From Symsagittifera roscoffensis (Eukaryota > Xenacoelomorpha > Acoela > Convolutidae): 64,000 bases of DNA. A model generated the notes under the pieces. That model made no database searches. It was given only the letters and a program-made list of their open reading frames with translations, and was not told the origin of the DNA. Both the position numbers and the translations under genes were made by a program. The stretch is from the NCBI RefSeq assembly GCF_963678635.1, contig NC_087068.1, positions 28,832,318 to 28,896,317 on the forward strand, given 5' to 3'. The first letter of the stretch is position 1. Every line of letters starts with the position of its first letter. Shown here one piece after another: positions 32,800 to 45,357 of the stretch.

Positions 32800-34730
32800 A
32801 AAATTAATTTCCAAGTTTCATTGTGGTCTTTTGAAAACTGTATGCAAAGAACTATTTTTTTTCTCAATCCATACGCAAAAAAGCGACAGTTTATTGTAAA
32901 AAGCTTAAATTTGTTAAGCTTTTGCTAAGGCTCTTTTCATTTTTGATGAATTTTAGTTCTGTTCGCTATCTAATCACAAAGTTTTTCTGATGTTTTGGCT
33001 CAACATACTTGCATAAATTGGATTTCTCAACGATCATTTTAGCAACAAAGAAATTTAAAAATTTCATTTAAAAATAGTGTGAGAAAAACTTGTTACATTT
33101 TTCTTTTAATTGCAAAATAATTTGAACAAAATTTAATTAACTTTTAACTTTGAGTTTTCTTTGACTTTTTTGTGCTAAATTGTTTTGATTTTGACAACTG
33201 TGCAACAATTTTAATGTTTTTTTTATGATACCAGTTTTTTGGTTGATTTAGAAAAAAAAACAAATGCAAAAACCTAAGCATATGCGAAGAACGCAAAAAA
33301 GGTTATTGTGAAAAACGTGTTATATTATTTCGATATTGATGAACTCTAGTGCTATTCCCCATCCTTATACCTTGTTTTTCGAATTTTTTTGATCTACATA
33401 AATGCAAAAACTGATTTTCTTAACCATCAAATTAAGATCGAAGAAAATCATAATCTTTAATCCTTAACAGTGTACAAAAACTTGTTACAATTTTATTTAA
33501 ATTGCGAAATATTTTATTAAAATTTTTTAAAAAATCCAAAATTTTTGGTATTTTTTAACATGATTGCTAAAAACCTTATAAAAAATCTTGCAACATTTAA
33601 AAACTGATTTCAATTGTTAACAAGTGTGCGAAAATATTTGAAATTTTTTGTGTAAGATTTAAGATTTTTTGTGGTTTTCTGAAACATTTTGCTAAAATTC
33701 AAATTAAGGTTTCTCGCAAAATTTTCCTCTAAGAAACTATTCAAATTATTGCTAAGAAATATCCAATATTGATGACTTTGAGTGCTTTTTGCTATCTTCA
33801 TAGGTTGTTTTTCTGATTTCTTAGATCAACATATATGCATAAATTGGATTATGCCAAACCAAACCATAATTCAAACCAAAAAAAAAATTCATAAATTTTG
33901 ATTATTATTAGTGTAAGAAAGACATGTTACAATTTTTTTTCATTTGCAAAATAATTTTTTAAAATTATTCTTAAATTGCGAAGTTTTCTTTGATTTTCTC
34001 AACATTTTTGCACCACATATTTTAAAAAAATTTGCAACATGCAAGAAATGTTTTGATTTTCAACAACTGTGCAAATATTTTCATGGTTTTGTGTTTATGA
34101 TGCAAGTTTTTTTGCTGTTTTTAAGAAAAACAAATGCAAAATCCTTAACTTTTTTTTCTTAAACATATGCGAAAAACGCAAAAATTTATTGGAAAAACGC
34201 GTTAACTTTTTTCGATATTGATGAGTTCTAAGGCTATTCCTTATCCTAATACATTGTTTTTCTGATGTTTTTGATCAACATAAATGCAAAAATTGATTTT
34301 GTTAATGATCAAATTAAGAACGAAGATTATCATATACTTTATTTATTCACAGTGTAAAAAAATTGTTACTTTTTTCTTTAAATTGCGAAATAACTTAGAA
34401 AAAACTTTCTTGGTTTTCCAAGTTTTCCTTGATTTTTTAGCATGTGCGCTAAAAATATTATGAATTGTTTTGCAAAGATTTTTGCTTATCAGGCAAATGT
34501 TGTGACAATTTTTACAAAACGCTAAAACTGATTTAGAAATTTTATCATAATAGCAGAAAAAAGGTTGCAAGTTTGTTTACAACTTGCATAGTTAGTTTGA
34601 TTTTCAATTCGTGAGCAAAACTGTTTTAACAAATTTTTCCATGACTTCCTACATAATCACTTTGTTCTTATCTCATTAACGCAAAAATACTTGATGCAAA
34701 AAACTTAATAATAAAACACGAGATAACAAC
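32800..34730. repeat. AT-rich satellite, ~390-445 bp monomers with ~880-bp dimers
   Basis: The phrase (G/C)ATC(A/T)ACATA-ATGCA-AAA-TTGATT recurs near 32999, 33392, 33826 and 34270. CGATATTGATGA recurs near 33330 and 34212, 882 bp apart. GTGTGAGAAAAACTTGTTAC-like and AATTGCGAAATA-like words occur at matching positions in each unit. Alternating units look more alike, suggesting a dimeric higher-order unit. There is no coding content. Confidence 0.7.
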
Positions 34731-34769
34731 AAAATTTGTTACAAATCAAAGAGCTGTCGAGCAGCTGAA

Positions 34770-35240
34770 GAGTTTTGCAAGTTCTTAATGGGGCGCAAAA
34801 CTGGTCTTGCCTCCATCGCCAGTTGCTGTCGTGGTGGATTGGTCACTGTATTTGGGTTTTCCACAGATCCTTCTTCTTACCACGGAAAAAGGAAATCGTT
34901 TACAGGTTGAGTCTTTTATCTGGAGTCAGGAGCATCGGGATAGTCCATCTCAACTTGTTCTGCAGTCTGTGACATCATTCCCATCGTTCCAACCTGATTC
35001 TCGGTGATGGGAACTTGCATCTGGTGAAGTTCACTGAAGCCTATCCTCGTGATTTGATCATATGCCACATTCGAATTGGGACATCCATTTGAGCCAAGAA
35101 AATCCCAGACACTAACTCGAGCACTTTAATTGTCATCATTTCTGGTAAGAACTTGACTGAGTACGTGAGGTTGTTGTTCTGAACAGAAAAGATCACTATG
35201 AGAAAAAATTTACTGAATGAAGGAAAATGGAACAAGGAAT
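34770..35240. other. GC-richer islet with open frames on both strands, unrecognised
   Basis: Visibly richer in G+C than its flanks. The plus strand is open at 34807-35007 and ends with a strong donor-like GTAAGA at 35143. The minus strand is open from about 35115 to 34925 (ITRIGFSELHQMQVPITENQ then VGTMGMMSQTAEQVEMDYPD) and has a good acceptor TTTTCTGTTCAG near 35190-35180. It may be an exon or a transposon piece; I recognise no family and cannot choose the strand. Confidence 0.3.
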
Positions 35241-36781
35241 AACACTAATATAGAGTCGAGAGAGGAGCTAATTGACTGCAACTCAATTGTGTGCATTTAA
35301 CCAATCAAATTAGATTTTCGTATATAAACAGTCGTCGTGTCCGATCAAATTTCAGCTTCCTTATTGAGAAACTTTGATGAAAGTCATATCCAATCAGAAA
35401 TAAGTTTCAATTCCAGGAACTTTTTACACATTGTCCTTTCCAATCACACCAAAAGGTTAATTTATGTTATACTGGCGTATATAAAAAAGTAAGTTTAGCT
35501 TTTAGGGACTTAAAACTTCCAACTATGTAAAAAAAATACACAAAGAAAATAAGAAAAGTAAAATTACCACACGTTGTTCGCTGTAAAAATAAAATAAACG
35601 GCCGATATAAATAACAAAAAGAAAGAAATTTAATATAAGTAGCAATTCTACTCGTTTTTTCATCAAATCAATTGAATTTTATGTTGACAGTCATTGAGAA
35701 ATTGCTGAATTTTGAGCACTTAGTCAAGTTCTTTAATTTTGACATAATGGAAATCTAACTCCAATTCTTATCGTGCAAGATTTTAAAATTTGAAAATCTT
35801 TAAAGACATGGAGGAATAAAGAACTTTGCCGGGGAGTTTTGACAAATTTGGGAATTGGGTAGGGAATAAAAAGAGCCTTTGAAATTTTATCATACGACTT
35901 TTTGATTAAACTCAAATTTTCTATAGTTTAATCTTTTCTCTCCAAGTGTAACTCATCAGTAAGTCTAAAAATTTGATACTCTTCACTCGGTTCAAAAGAA
36001 AGCTCTTTGATTGAGTAAGTTTCTCTAAGAAGGCCTTTACTTGTTCGTCGGAAAACTCTATTTTCGACAACATAAAGGTCCAAAAATTGTGGAAAAAAAT
36101 TAGAATCTACTTCTATTTCATCAATAAGAAAATCACACCTTCTTTTTTCTTGTAGAGTAACTCGAGAACATTCAAATGTTTTTTAACTGACATTTTTCAT
36201 ATAATAATTATATTTCAACCAAATTATGTCTGGAAACAGTTGATTGGCTCATAACAAAACTGTTGAAATTTCCCTGAAAACTAAAGCTTGATTCGCACTG
36301 GCTGATATCAAAAATTTGAAAATTCCCCTGTTCTGTTCAGATTGGTTGATGTGTATTTCAGCTACAACAAATTGGATGAAATCCAGTCTGATTTTCATTC
36401 ATGTTTTAAGCATTTTTTCAAAAAACCAAAAAATTTTCTGTTTTTTTTTTTTACTTTTTTCCTTTTTTTGGTACTATTCAAGTCTCCTACTAAAATTTTT
36501 GAGACTTTGGAAATCTCTCAATTCTTGTCATGTTCTTTCTTTACTAATTAAGATGCCGTAACTGAAAAAGATAAAAGTGTTGAAGGTCTTCTATCTGGTA
36601 GAGATTATACACGTAGGGTTGCGTCAAGACATCGTAAAACCTATCGAGTTTTAATGTCCTCAAATTGTAACTTTTAAACATATAGCAGCGCGGAATTGAT
36701 TATATAAATTTGTGTATATATATTACATATATATATACAACAAAATAATATATTACATGGTGATTGAAACCACACGCTGCA
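35241..36781. other. AT-rich, no gene recognised
   Basis: Short frames and poly-T or poly-A runs only. The TATATA-rich stretch at 36710-36755 immediately precedes the right LTR-like repeat and may belong to it, since the matching part of the left copy falls in the gap. Confidence 0.4.
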
Positions 36782-37159
36782 GTCTTCCGACACACTCCAT
36801 AAAGAGGTAATTTTAAAACTGTACAAAGTCAAGGACAGGACAAATTAAAAGAATAATTTCTACTGAGTCTGGAAAAAAAACAAAAAATCTATCCAATTTT
36901 GAAAAAGTTGCTTTTGTTCAAAGGTTCTGATTGATGAAAAAGTCAGCAAAAATCGAGCTCAAATTATCGTGAAACTCTCAATGGGATTTGATCAAAAACT
37001 CATTAATCTCTTGTAACATATGCATAGAAAGCAAAACTACGGTGATTCTGTTGTGTTAATTTTTCAGTACAAAGGCATACTATAAGTCAATGAGCAGCAA
37101 TTTTTTTTTGTAAAATTCTGTACAGAAGTACCGCATATTCATAAAATATTGAATAATGA
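36782..37159 (+). repeat. LTR-like direct repeat, right copy
   Basis: Direct repeat of 32078-32456. Together they bracket about 4.3 kb. No polypurine tract is obvious on the left side, and the interior is mostly satellite. They could be LTRs of a gutted element or ends of a segmental duplication. Confidence 0.65.
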
Positions 37160-37196
37160 AATTGTTTTGCTTAGCTATCAATTCAAAAATTTCCTA

Positions 37197-37262
37197 GTTC
37201 AGTATCCCCTATTGTTATCATGGAGTAGCGCATGTTTAGTATCCTATATTGTTATCATGGTG
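37197..37262. repeat. Short tandem duplication (~38 bp, two copies)
   Basis: CAGTATCCCCTATTGTTATC and TAGTATCCTATATTGTTATC occur 38 bp apart, each followed by ATGG. Confidence 0.7.
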
Positions 37263-37965
37263 TAAGACGGATAACAAACTGAGAGAAGATGAAGTTTTGG
37301 ATAATTTTTTGGACATTGAAAATTTCCAAGAAAAAACAACTTAAGTTTGAACTAGATTTTAAACTTCGAAACTTAGGGTTAAAAAAAGTACACACAGTTA
37401 TCTGGATCAGAAATATCTTTACTGACGTATTTTAGCAATTGTGTTTCTGGTGCAAACTTTGCTCAGGAATAGTAAACAATCTCCAAAACTATACATTTTT
37501 GCAAATAAAACTTAATTTTTGAGTAAATTTTTCTCCAAAAATGATTCAACTGGAAGCTGACAGATCAAACACAAATCAAAAAAGACCTATGTTGGAGTTT
37601 TTTGACAGAATAATGAAAAATATTGGTTTAAATTTACACTTTTTGAGATAATTTTGCTTCATTTCAGATTATAAGTTATAGCTTAAGAAAAAATCAACAT
37701 AAAAACCATCAAGTATTAGTACTTATGTAAATTATCACAAGTGTTGTTGTCATTTGACGAACTAAAAAAATACTTGTATTTCTGTTGATGTTTATGTTAA
37801 CTGAGTAAAATTACATATTTAATGTTTAATCTTATGTTTATTTTATAGGATTTATTTTTTCTCTAATAAAATGAATCTATAAAACATGCTCGAAGTATAA
37901 ACAAGTCAATAGACAACCTAGCTTTGTATTTGCAGGGTTTTTTGGAATACTTTTAACTTCTATTA

Positions 37966-38760
37966 ATGAAATACTACTTGATGCACAAGTTAGTGAATAC
38001 AAAAAAAACTATCTACAAACCAAACGCATATGATGCTCCACATGACAATACAAATAGAACATTTACAGCACTATCACATTTACTTTGTTTACATAACAAC
38101 AATCCTTTATCATTAGTACCACAATGCTGTAGAAATTTACTTTTGACCACCGAACTACCAATAGCTACTAAAACTTTACAACCTAGCCCCATATCTCATA
38201 TGGCACTCCAACAATCAACTATAGACGTCACATACGAACAAACTATAGAACAACCACATACCTTGATTTTTCGTTCTCAAAACAGTCATCTTCTTAGCAC
38301 ATAATGAGCCGACAAGTTGGATCCCTCAACCGTTCCCTTTCCTATCCGTCCAGTTTTCAACGCCACGACTTCCTCATTTCAATTTCAAATCTCACCTCTT
38401 CCTCCCTACCTAGTTTTTCCTCCTATTACTCACCGTGCATGGACTCAGATGGTTCAACTCAAACAGTTTTTAACACCATCTCCAACTTTAATAATTCCGA
38501 TGTTGTAACCCCCGATGATTTTCTCGACTCTGAACCCAGTCCCACTATTTTTTTCCAACCACTTTTTCAGCCCATAACTCAAACCCTACCCCTCTCTTTC
38601 TCCTTCTTCGCACACTGACGCTTCCCCTATTCTTTCCCCTCTTTCCAGTATTGAGCCCGATGTACCCAGCCCTATCACTGATGATCAACTCGAGCATTAT
38701 TTAGATGAATTTATTAGTCACAACATCAAATTCATGACACAAACAGACAATTAACAATTC
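37966..38760 (+). pseudogene. Retroelement-like frames, C-rich strand, unassigned
   Basis: 37966-38304 is open for 112 codons: MKYYLMHKLVNTKKTIYKPN and HMALQQSTIDVTYEQTIEQP. 38304-38618 continues in another frame (Ser/Pro-rich), and 38640-38750 in a third (PDVPSPITDDQLEHYLDEFI). The strand is poor in G, like the Gypsy integrase remnant at the window start. I read it as one decayed reading frame of an LTR element, but no diagnostic domain is visible. Confidence 0.35.
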
Positions 38761-41135
38761 ATCAACTAGCTTATTTAGCCTCCAGCTCAGAAACTTCCAA
38801 TTATTCTGTCCACATTGCACCTCCTCGTGCATACAGAGTTTTTATGAAATGAAAATACCTTAATGCCACACCATAATTTCTCATTAGTCGCCCATAATCA
38901 TCCCGACTTTAATCCCACCACCCATATCATTCTAACACACCAAGCTTTTTAATACATAATAAAGCGTTTTTCCCTCAATACACCTACTATAAGGTAAAAA
39001 ATGAAGTCCAACGCGCATAAAGCGTAGATGAAAAATCACTACTTCCAAGTTTTTCATGAACTTCCTACTATAATTTTAATAATCCACCAAAAATACACTT
39101 AATGAACAACCCCACTGATAAAGAATTTTGTGACTCTCTCATTCAACAGTTAACTTCTGCACTCTTTCTTATTCAGTTCGCCATCATAGGCTTAAATAAA
39201 ATAATCAAATGATTTATTGCACAGAACAGAGTTTCTTTTAACCACTATGACCACACTGTAACTAGAGATAAGGAAGATTCCCCATATAGTGATAATTCTA
39301 ATATCAACCCACAACTAATCAAAAAATTATGCATTAAATCATAATATATTTTTCTGCTTGACAGCACAAATAAAAAATCGACCACATAATAGATCACGCA
39401 CTAACTAACACTAAAGCTAATGAGCCCTTCTTTAACAAAATCAATCGTTTTGCACTAACATTTAACTTTCTCACACCAAAAGAACGAGAAATTCACTGCT
39501 CGCATGAAGTTATGTTGAAGACGAAACCAACAAACACGTACGCACTTTAAAAATTCATCCAACGGCGCTTCATACACAGTTCCCCATCCCGTAACCCACA
39601 CGATCGCTGAATAATTAAGACCTCGAAAGACACATCACCCTATTTCTTAAGTTTCACGTATTGCATTAAATCTACTAACATGCACGGCATCCTCCGTAAT
39701 TAGGACCCTGTCAGTCAAATATATAGGTTTTGCCCCTCAACAAACACCTTTCCACTAGAAAACGCCCATCCCCTCACAATTCCCCACGATATGCTCAAGC
39801 CATTGAAGTAGCCCTATCGAAAATCAGACAGAAACTGAACTTTGACCACAAGCTTTTTTGTCTAATACGAAACTCAAATCACAAATTTTCAGCCATTACC
39901 GGAGAAGTAAACATCATCATAGCGCTTGAACTTCTTCAGCCACTGCTTCGCACTAAAAACATAAAATGCATGCTTGTTTAGCTTTTAGTAACATCCGATA
40001 CCATTAAAAATTACTTCCCCCATGGATTTTTACCTGACATGGAATCTTCGTTAGTATGTTTTTCATTGTTATTACTTACACAAATAAATAAAAACAGTCA
40101 CAATTTCTACACGTGAGTTTCACCTTTGTTTATAATTTCACCCAGCAACCATATAAAAAAAACAAACAAAAATAAAAATAAAACAAAAATTTCTATTCAT
40201 AAATCTATGAAAAATAAAATTTTCTGGTGCGACAAAACTCAATACAAAAACAAAAAATGATAAATTTTTAGTAAAAATCAATATTGAAGTGGCAAATTAA
40301 TAAAAAAAAACAAATTAATAATTGTACTTCTCATATAGAACTCGGAAAAATTAATATTCACTCGCCCCTTTTTCACGCACTTTTTCCACACAAATATGCA
40401 ACTCGCCCTCGTAGAATTGTTCAATAAACGAACTTCAAGTTTTCAGAAATTAACTGATAACATTTTAATTTGCTTTCACGCGTTTCAAACTTTCCCTTAA
40501 CCAGGTTGAGAGGAATTATAAATAAGCTTACACTAACCAACGAAGCTTTTTAATGCCACAAAACCAACCACATGCATGAGAAAGTCCCACGCTATTCAAA
40601 ACAGATTAAAGCCAGATTAAAACTGGATAAACTAATCTTTTGAAACCCAATTTCAAGCCTTATTAAAAACCAATTGAAACACTAAAAACTTGAAAGCAAA
40701 ACATAAAAAACGACAATCTGATTTTGATAAAAGGACAAAACCAAAAATCAAAAGGGAAGAAACACCTGATAAAAAAGAGCAACAGATGAATACAAAAAGA
40801 CTTTGCTCAAAGAGAATGAAAATACACACTCCTCTAGCCTCACCCACCAGAACCACGTCGCTCGAAGTACATGTGCCCACCATGTGCTAAGACACCGACC
40901 CACAACTTTTACTAAGAGTAGCCTTAGGGTGAGCGACTCTTTATCATCACCGAACTAATAAAACGCTTTTGCGACAACAACTAATAAAAATCATAACTAA
41001 GACTGATATCACTAACAGAATGTAGATATAAATGTGCATTGTAAAAAGATTTCTTAGAGCAAAAAGAAACGAGCAGCAAAAGGAGATAAAAATTCTATGA
41101 CCTTCCGATTATGCAAGGGCAAATCTATTTATTTT
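38761..41135. other. No firm gene; G-poor plus strand continues
   Basis: Fragments such as 39730-39981 and 40690-40890 (Lys/Arg-rich: KHKKRQSDFDKRTKPKIKRE) are open but unrecognised. The strand bias and the LTR-like sequence that follows suggest this is the worn body of the same element as 37966-38760. Confidence 0.35.
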
Positions 41136-41460
41136 GTTACGAGACCCACTTCTGAATAACAAATGACTGCAACCCTTCTCCCCATGAAGACAACTACTCC
41201 ACAACACGAGAAACTAACCAACTGACCAACTAAGAACATAACTAACACTTACTATAAATTGTATAGCTGAAACTATTCATAGTTACAGCAACAGAACAGA
41301 ATAAATATAATTTGGCAAACAGCCGTTCTCCTTCAGAACAATTCCTGATATCTTATCTCGCATATACCAGTATACGCTATATCTATTGAGACTAGGAGGT
41401 AGAAGAGTAAGATTAAGATCGGTATCAGACTACAAAGTTGCACGAATCTTTCCGGCCGAA
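41136..41460 (+). repeat. Possible LTR with TATA box and poly(A) signal
   Basis: It starts TGTTACGAGACCC, has ACTATAAATT at 41251-41260 and AATAAA at 41300-41305, with the spacing expected for an LTR promoter and polyadenylation site. No second copy was found in the window, so this is a guess from internal signals. Confidence 0.3.
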
Positions 41461-41556
41461 ATTAAGATAGCGTGACGAACAAACGGTGTACCTTATCTGA
41501 AATTACTCTTTGAGTGAGCCACCCCGGACATAAAATCAGAACATTCGCTGCAATTA

Positions 41557-41607
41557 ATCTACTTAGTAATCCCCCCTTTCTTGAAAGGGGGAGATTGTTA
41601 AGTAGAT
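41557..41607. repeat. 51-bp imperfect palindrome built on a polypurine tract
   Basis: Left arm ATCTACTTAGTAATC then six C and TTTC; a two-base centre TT; right arm GAAAGGGGGAGATTG then TTAAGTAGAT. The inner nine base pairs are perfect. The right half looks like a polypurine tract followed by an LTR start (TGTTAAGTAG); the left half is a near mirror copy. Confidence 0.8.
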
Positions 41608-41689
41608 CCCTAAATAATTATAAAATTAGTTTGCTTGATCAGTTTTGCTTTTGTTTATTATAGACCGTATCCCTACTTTTGGAAAATAA

Positions 41690-42112
41690 GAGAAAAAATT
41701 GCAATTGGGAAGTGCACAGGCTTAACTTTGCCCCCGTTACAGCCATAAATAGCATCAAATTTGGCAGTTGTTAGAAAAAAAAGTCGTATTGTTCCCAATT
41801 TTGTAACATTGGACACTCTGGGCCAAGTTAACATCCCTTTAAGCAGAATCGAAAAATTTACATGTTGCGCTTGGCAAATTTAAACGGATTATATGAATAA
41901 TTGGCACATTCGAACCAATGACTCTATCCCTTACCACTTTATATGACGTGTGGGGCATACTTTTTACGCAAAACCTCAAATTTTAGAAAAAAAAAATTTT
42001 TTAAAATTTATTACATTTACTTTTTTTTCATGTTATTACTGCTTCATAGACCTTAAAAGGCAGCCAGAACTCTCAGAGCTTCGCACTGATGCAGGCAGTC
42101 TTGTTCAAAATT
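41690..42112 (+). repeat. R1 repeat, degenerate copy
   Basis: It has CTTTATATGACGTGTGGGGC, CATAGACCTTAAAAGGCAGC and AGGCAGTCTTGTT in the R1 order. The first half is strongly diverged. Confidence 0.6.
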
Positions 42113-43430
42113 GAGTTTTAATTAATCAGGCATTGATCAAACCATTCATAAAAATGCCATACAAAAGAAATAAGCATTTGACTGTTTTAAAGAAAAATCA
42201 GGATTACGTTATGCTCACAAAAAATTATGCTAGCTAAAACAACATTTTTCAAAAATGTGTCATTGGGAAAAACTCATGTTTTCGCCATCAAAAAAAGTGC
42301 TAATCAAACAATTTTATTATTTGGAAATTATGTGATTAGCATTTTTTTGACAAGAAACTGTAAAATTGTACATATGACGATTCACTGACTTCACTGCCAA
42401 AACAAGAAAAAAGCTCTTTGAAAATTCCATGATACCAGTTAGGCAAAAAGTACGAAACTTGTATGATTAGTAATTTTTCATAGACTTAGTTTATGGAATT
42501 GTGTGGTTAGTATTTTTAGTTTTTGGAGGACAAACCGGGACAGTTTAGCCAGTACTGTGAAGAAACTGTGAAATAATAACAAAAAGTTTTTTAAAAAATG
42601 ACAGCCTATGAAGACTGAAAAAATGTAAACAATTGGGAGATTAAAGAGATTTTTAAAATAAGACACTTATTGAACAAAACGAATGAAATAAACAAAAAAA
42701 ACTAGGAAAAATAATTCGCAGTTTAAAACTTGATTTGAGGCGAGTTTACTTTTTTTTATTTTACTGAAAACTTTTGAGTTTTGGTGTCATCTAAAAGAGA
42801 CTCCATTTTAAAAGTATGAAAAGCTACACTCTTTGATGAGCTGAATTTTTTTGTTCTAAAACAAAATATATCTATCTACTTCAAACCTAAATTTTGAGTT
42901 GCTCTGCTAAATTTTATTTCAGTTACTTATAGATTCGGGAAAATTTTTCATCCGGAAACTTACAGAATTTTACATTGCGCCCGCCAAAAACTGTCAGAAA
43001 TGAGTTCTAATTTTTCTGCTCTGTGCACAATGAACTGACTCTCTTTCCATTTTTAACACTCAATTTTCTGAAAAAAAAACATTGGACTCATTTAGAATGT
43101 TGCCTGCTGAATTTAAACTACAAAAACAGGGGACACTGTAAAAAGCAACAAAATTGGTCAAAAGATAAACGTTTTTAGTGCAGGGAGATACCTACAAGTT
43201 TTGTGTTCGAGAAAGCATCTTTCTCGAATACTGAGTTATACTTGCGAAGACTGGACAAGTTCCCTAAACTGTGAATACCAACGGATGAACGCCCGCTGAA
43301 TTTTAGATATAACAGATGTTGGGTAACTACTCACTGAACTCCAACTTTTCAATTTTTCAGGGATGCTACATGAATGTGATTAGATTAGGCAAGTGTAAAC
43401 ACGCCAAAGCAAAAATCATTGTTCCTACTT
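42113..43430. other. AT-rich, no gene recognised
   Basis: Only short frames, with no match to the other repeats of the window that I could see. Confidence 0.4.
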
Positions 43431-43431
43431 T

Positions 43432-43970
43432 TGCTACGAACATAACGGAATATTTGTGCTAGAGGTGGTTTTTTTCTTCAGACAAAATTCGACATTTTGA
43501 CTAGTTTTTTTTTTGACGGATTCGTTTAATATATCATTCAAAAAGTATTGTTGTCGTGAGCTTAAAATTGAAAAGATATTTTGACTGTGATCATTTTTTA
43601 AAAGGTTATAGCGGTTTTAAAAATTGGCATTTTGGCCAATTTGGGACGCTTAGCGCGCGATATATTTCGCGCTATTAAAGCGTAAGCGGAGATTTAATCC
43701 GTCTTAGAAATCGTTCTAAAATGGTTGAAGGAAAATTGTTTGACGTACTTGATCTGTTATGTTACTAGTACCGAAATTTATCAATTTGTACTTTATATGG
43801 CGTGTGGGTTATTTTACATGGCGTGTTTTGAAAATCTGTAGTTTGAAAAACAACAACTTTCATTATAATTTTATTGCATTTAACTTTTTCAGGTTACCAC
43901 TGCTCCACAGACCTTAAAAGGAAGTCGGAACATTCAGGGCTTTGCCCTAATACGAGCAGTTATGTTCCAT
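43432..43970 (+). repeat. R1 repeat, left arm of fold-back pair
   Basis: Complete plus-oriented R1, from ACATAACGGAATATTTGTGC to TAATACGAGCAGTTATGTT. It contains the CG-rich palindrome GCGCGCGATATATTTCGCGC near 43653-43672 and the AGGGC-TTT-GCCCT hairpin near 43937-43949. Confidence 0.8.
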
Positions 43971-44117
43971 TTTTCACATTACAATCCACGAGAACAATTT
44001 TGTTTGAAATGGAACCTATAAAAACAACGAGGGATCAAGCGGCAACAACTGCGAACTGCGGAAAACTCCATTTACTCTTCAAAGGGCAATTTTACGAGGC
44101 TAAACCGTGTTTTATGT

Positions 44118-44478
44118 GAACTGTAAGCGGACTTGTCGCGGTATCTGCAAAGTTGCTTCTGTTTTTTTTGCGGCTTTGGATTCCACGATCAAATAGCTAA
44201 AACAATCTAGTGATCAAAATCTCTCCAAAAAACAGGCAAATTTGCAGAATCCGGAACGGTTTGTGGAATCTACGAGAAAATAATATTATAAGTGCTTAGT
44301 AAAGTTACATTTTTGTGGAATCTGCAACTGTGAGCGGAATCATCAATTTGTAAGCGGTATCCGCAAATTGCAAATGGAATCTACAAAAATTTGCTGAATC
44401 TGCTTGCGTTTGCGCAATTCGCCTATAAATTGCAGAATCTAGAACAACTAGTTATTCTGCTCGTTGTGGAATACGCGA
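44118..44478. repeat. Degenerate GGAATC short repeats in the fold-back loop
   Basis: At least eight variants of TGTGGAATCTGCAAA-type words (GGAATCTAC, CGGAATCATC, CGGTATCCGC, GAATCTGCTTG and so on) are spaced irregularly every 20-60 bp. They lie between the two inverted R1 arms. No frame spans them convincingly. Confidence 0.55.
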
Positions 44479-44484
44479 CAAAAC

Positions 44485-44960
44485 CTAAACAAGACTGCTC
44501 GTAAAAAATTCAATGAAATAAAACAAAATGAAAAATTTTTTTTCTCTAAAATTTGAAATTGTTTATGAAAATCATCCCCCCACACGCCATATAAAGTACA
44601 AAACCATAGATTTCACTCCTTGTAACAAACCAGTTATGGCAAATATGCTTCTTTTAACCAATTTGGAACAATTTCTAAGACGGATTAACTATCCGCTTAC
44701 GCTTTAATAGCATGAAATATATCGCGCGTTAATTGTCCCAAATTGGCCAAATGGCAATCTTTAAACCCCCGTAACTTTACGAAAAATGATCACAGGTAAA
44801 ATATCTTTTCAAATTTGAGCCCAGGACAACAATACCTTTCGAATGATATTAAAAAAATTCCGTCACAAAAGGCTAGTTGAAAAGTCGAAATTTGTCTGAA
44901 GAAAAAAAAACCCACCCCGAGCACAAAGATTCCGTTACCTTCGTATCGAAAGTCGGAACA
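44485..44960 (-). repeat. R1 repeat, right arm of fold-back pair
   Basis: It starts AACAAGACTGCTCGT-like and ends CACCCCGAGCACAAAGATTC then CGTTACCTTCGTA, the reverse of the left arm start. It lacks the ~70-bp GGGCTTTGCCC segment present at the inner end of the left arm. Confidence 0.8.
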
Positions 44961-45349
44961 ATAACAAAATTTAAGTTACAGATATTTGTGCACTGAATCT
45001 ACAGAATATTTGTAAGTGGAACCATTACATTTTAGAACACGTTTGGAGATTCCAATGAATTCCCGTGAACTCTGAACTCCTGACGCCAAAATCCGGTGCA
45101 TAGTTTGGTCTCGTAACGAAGCAATAACTAGTGGACCACGTTCTTACCATCGCCATCAACAAAAGTTCTTGGAATAGTTTTGAAAAAGCTAGAGCCAAGT
45201 TTCTCAACTGTATGAGGTATGCAAAATGGATGCAACCAAAATTATCAATGCCAAGCAATCAAATCGAGGTACAAAAAAAACTCGTTTTCAGAATGGAATA
45301 TATATCAAGTTTTTCTTTGAAGATCACATAAGGTCGGAAATCTATGATT

Positions 45350-45357
45350 GTTTCAAC
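45350..45357. repeat. hAT target-site duplication (left; right copy 45742-45749)
   Basis: GTTTCAAC occurs directly on both sides of the MITE. Confidence 0.9.

Noticed and set aside
45131-45331. 66-codon plus frame (MDHVLTIAINKSSWNSFEKA) as a gene
   Set aside because: Short, with no family resemblance and no supporting splice or poly(A) signals.
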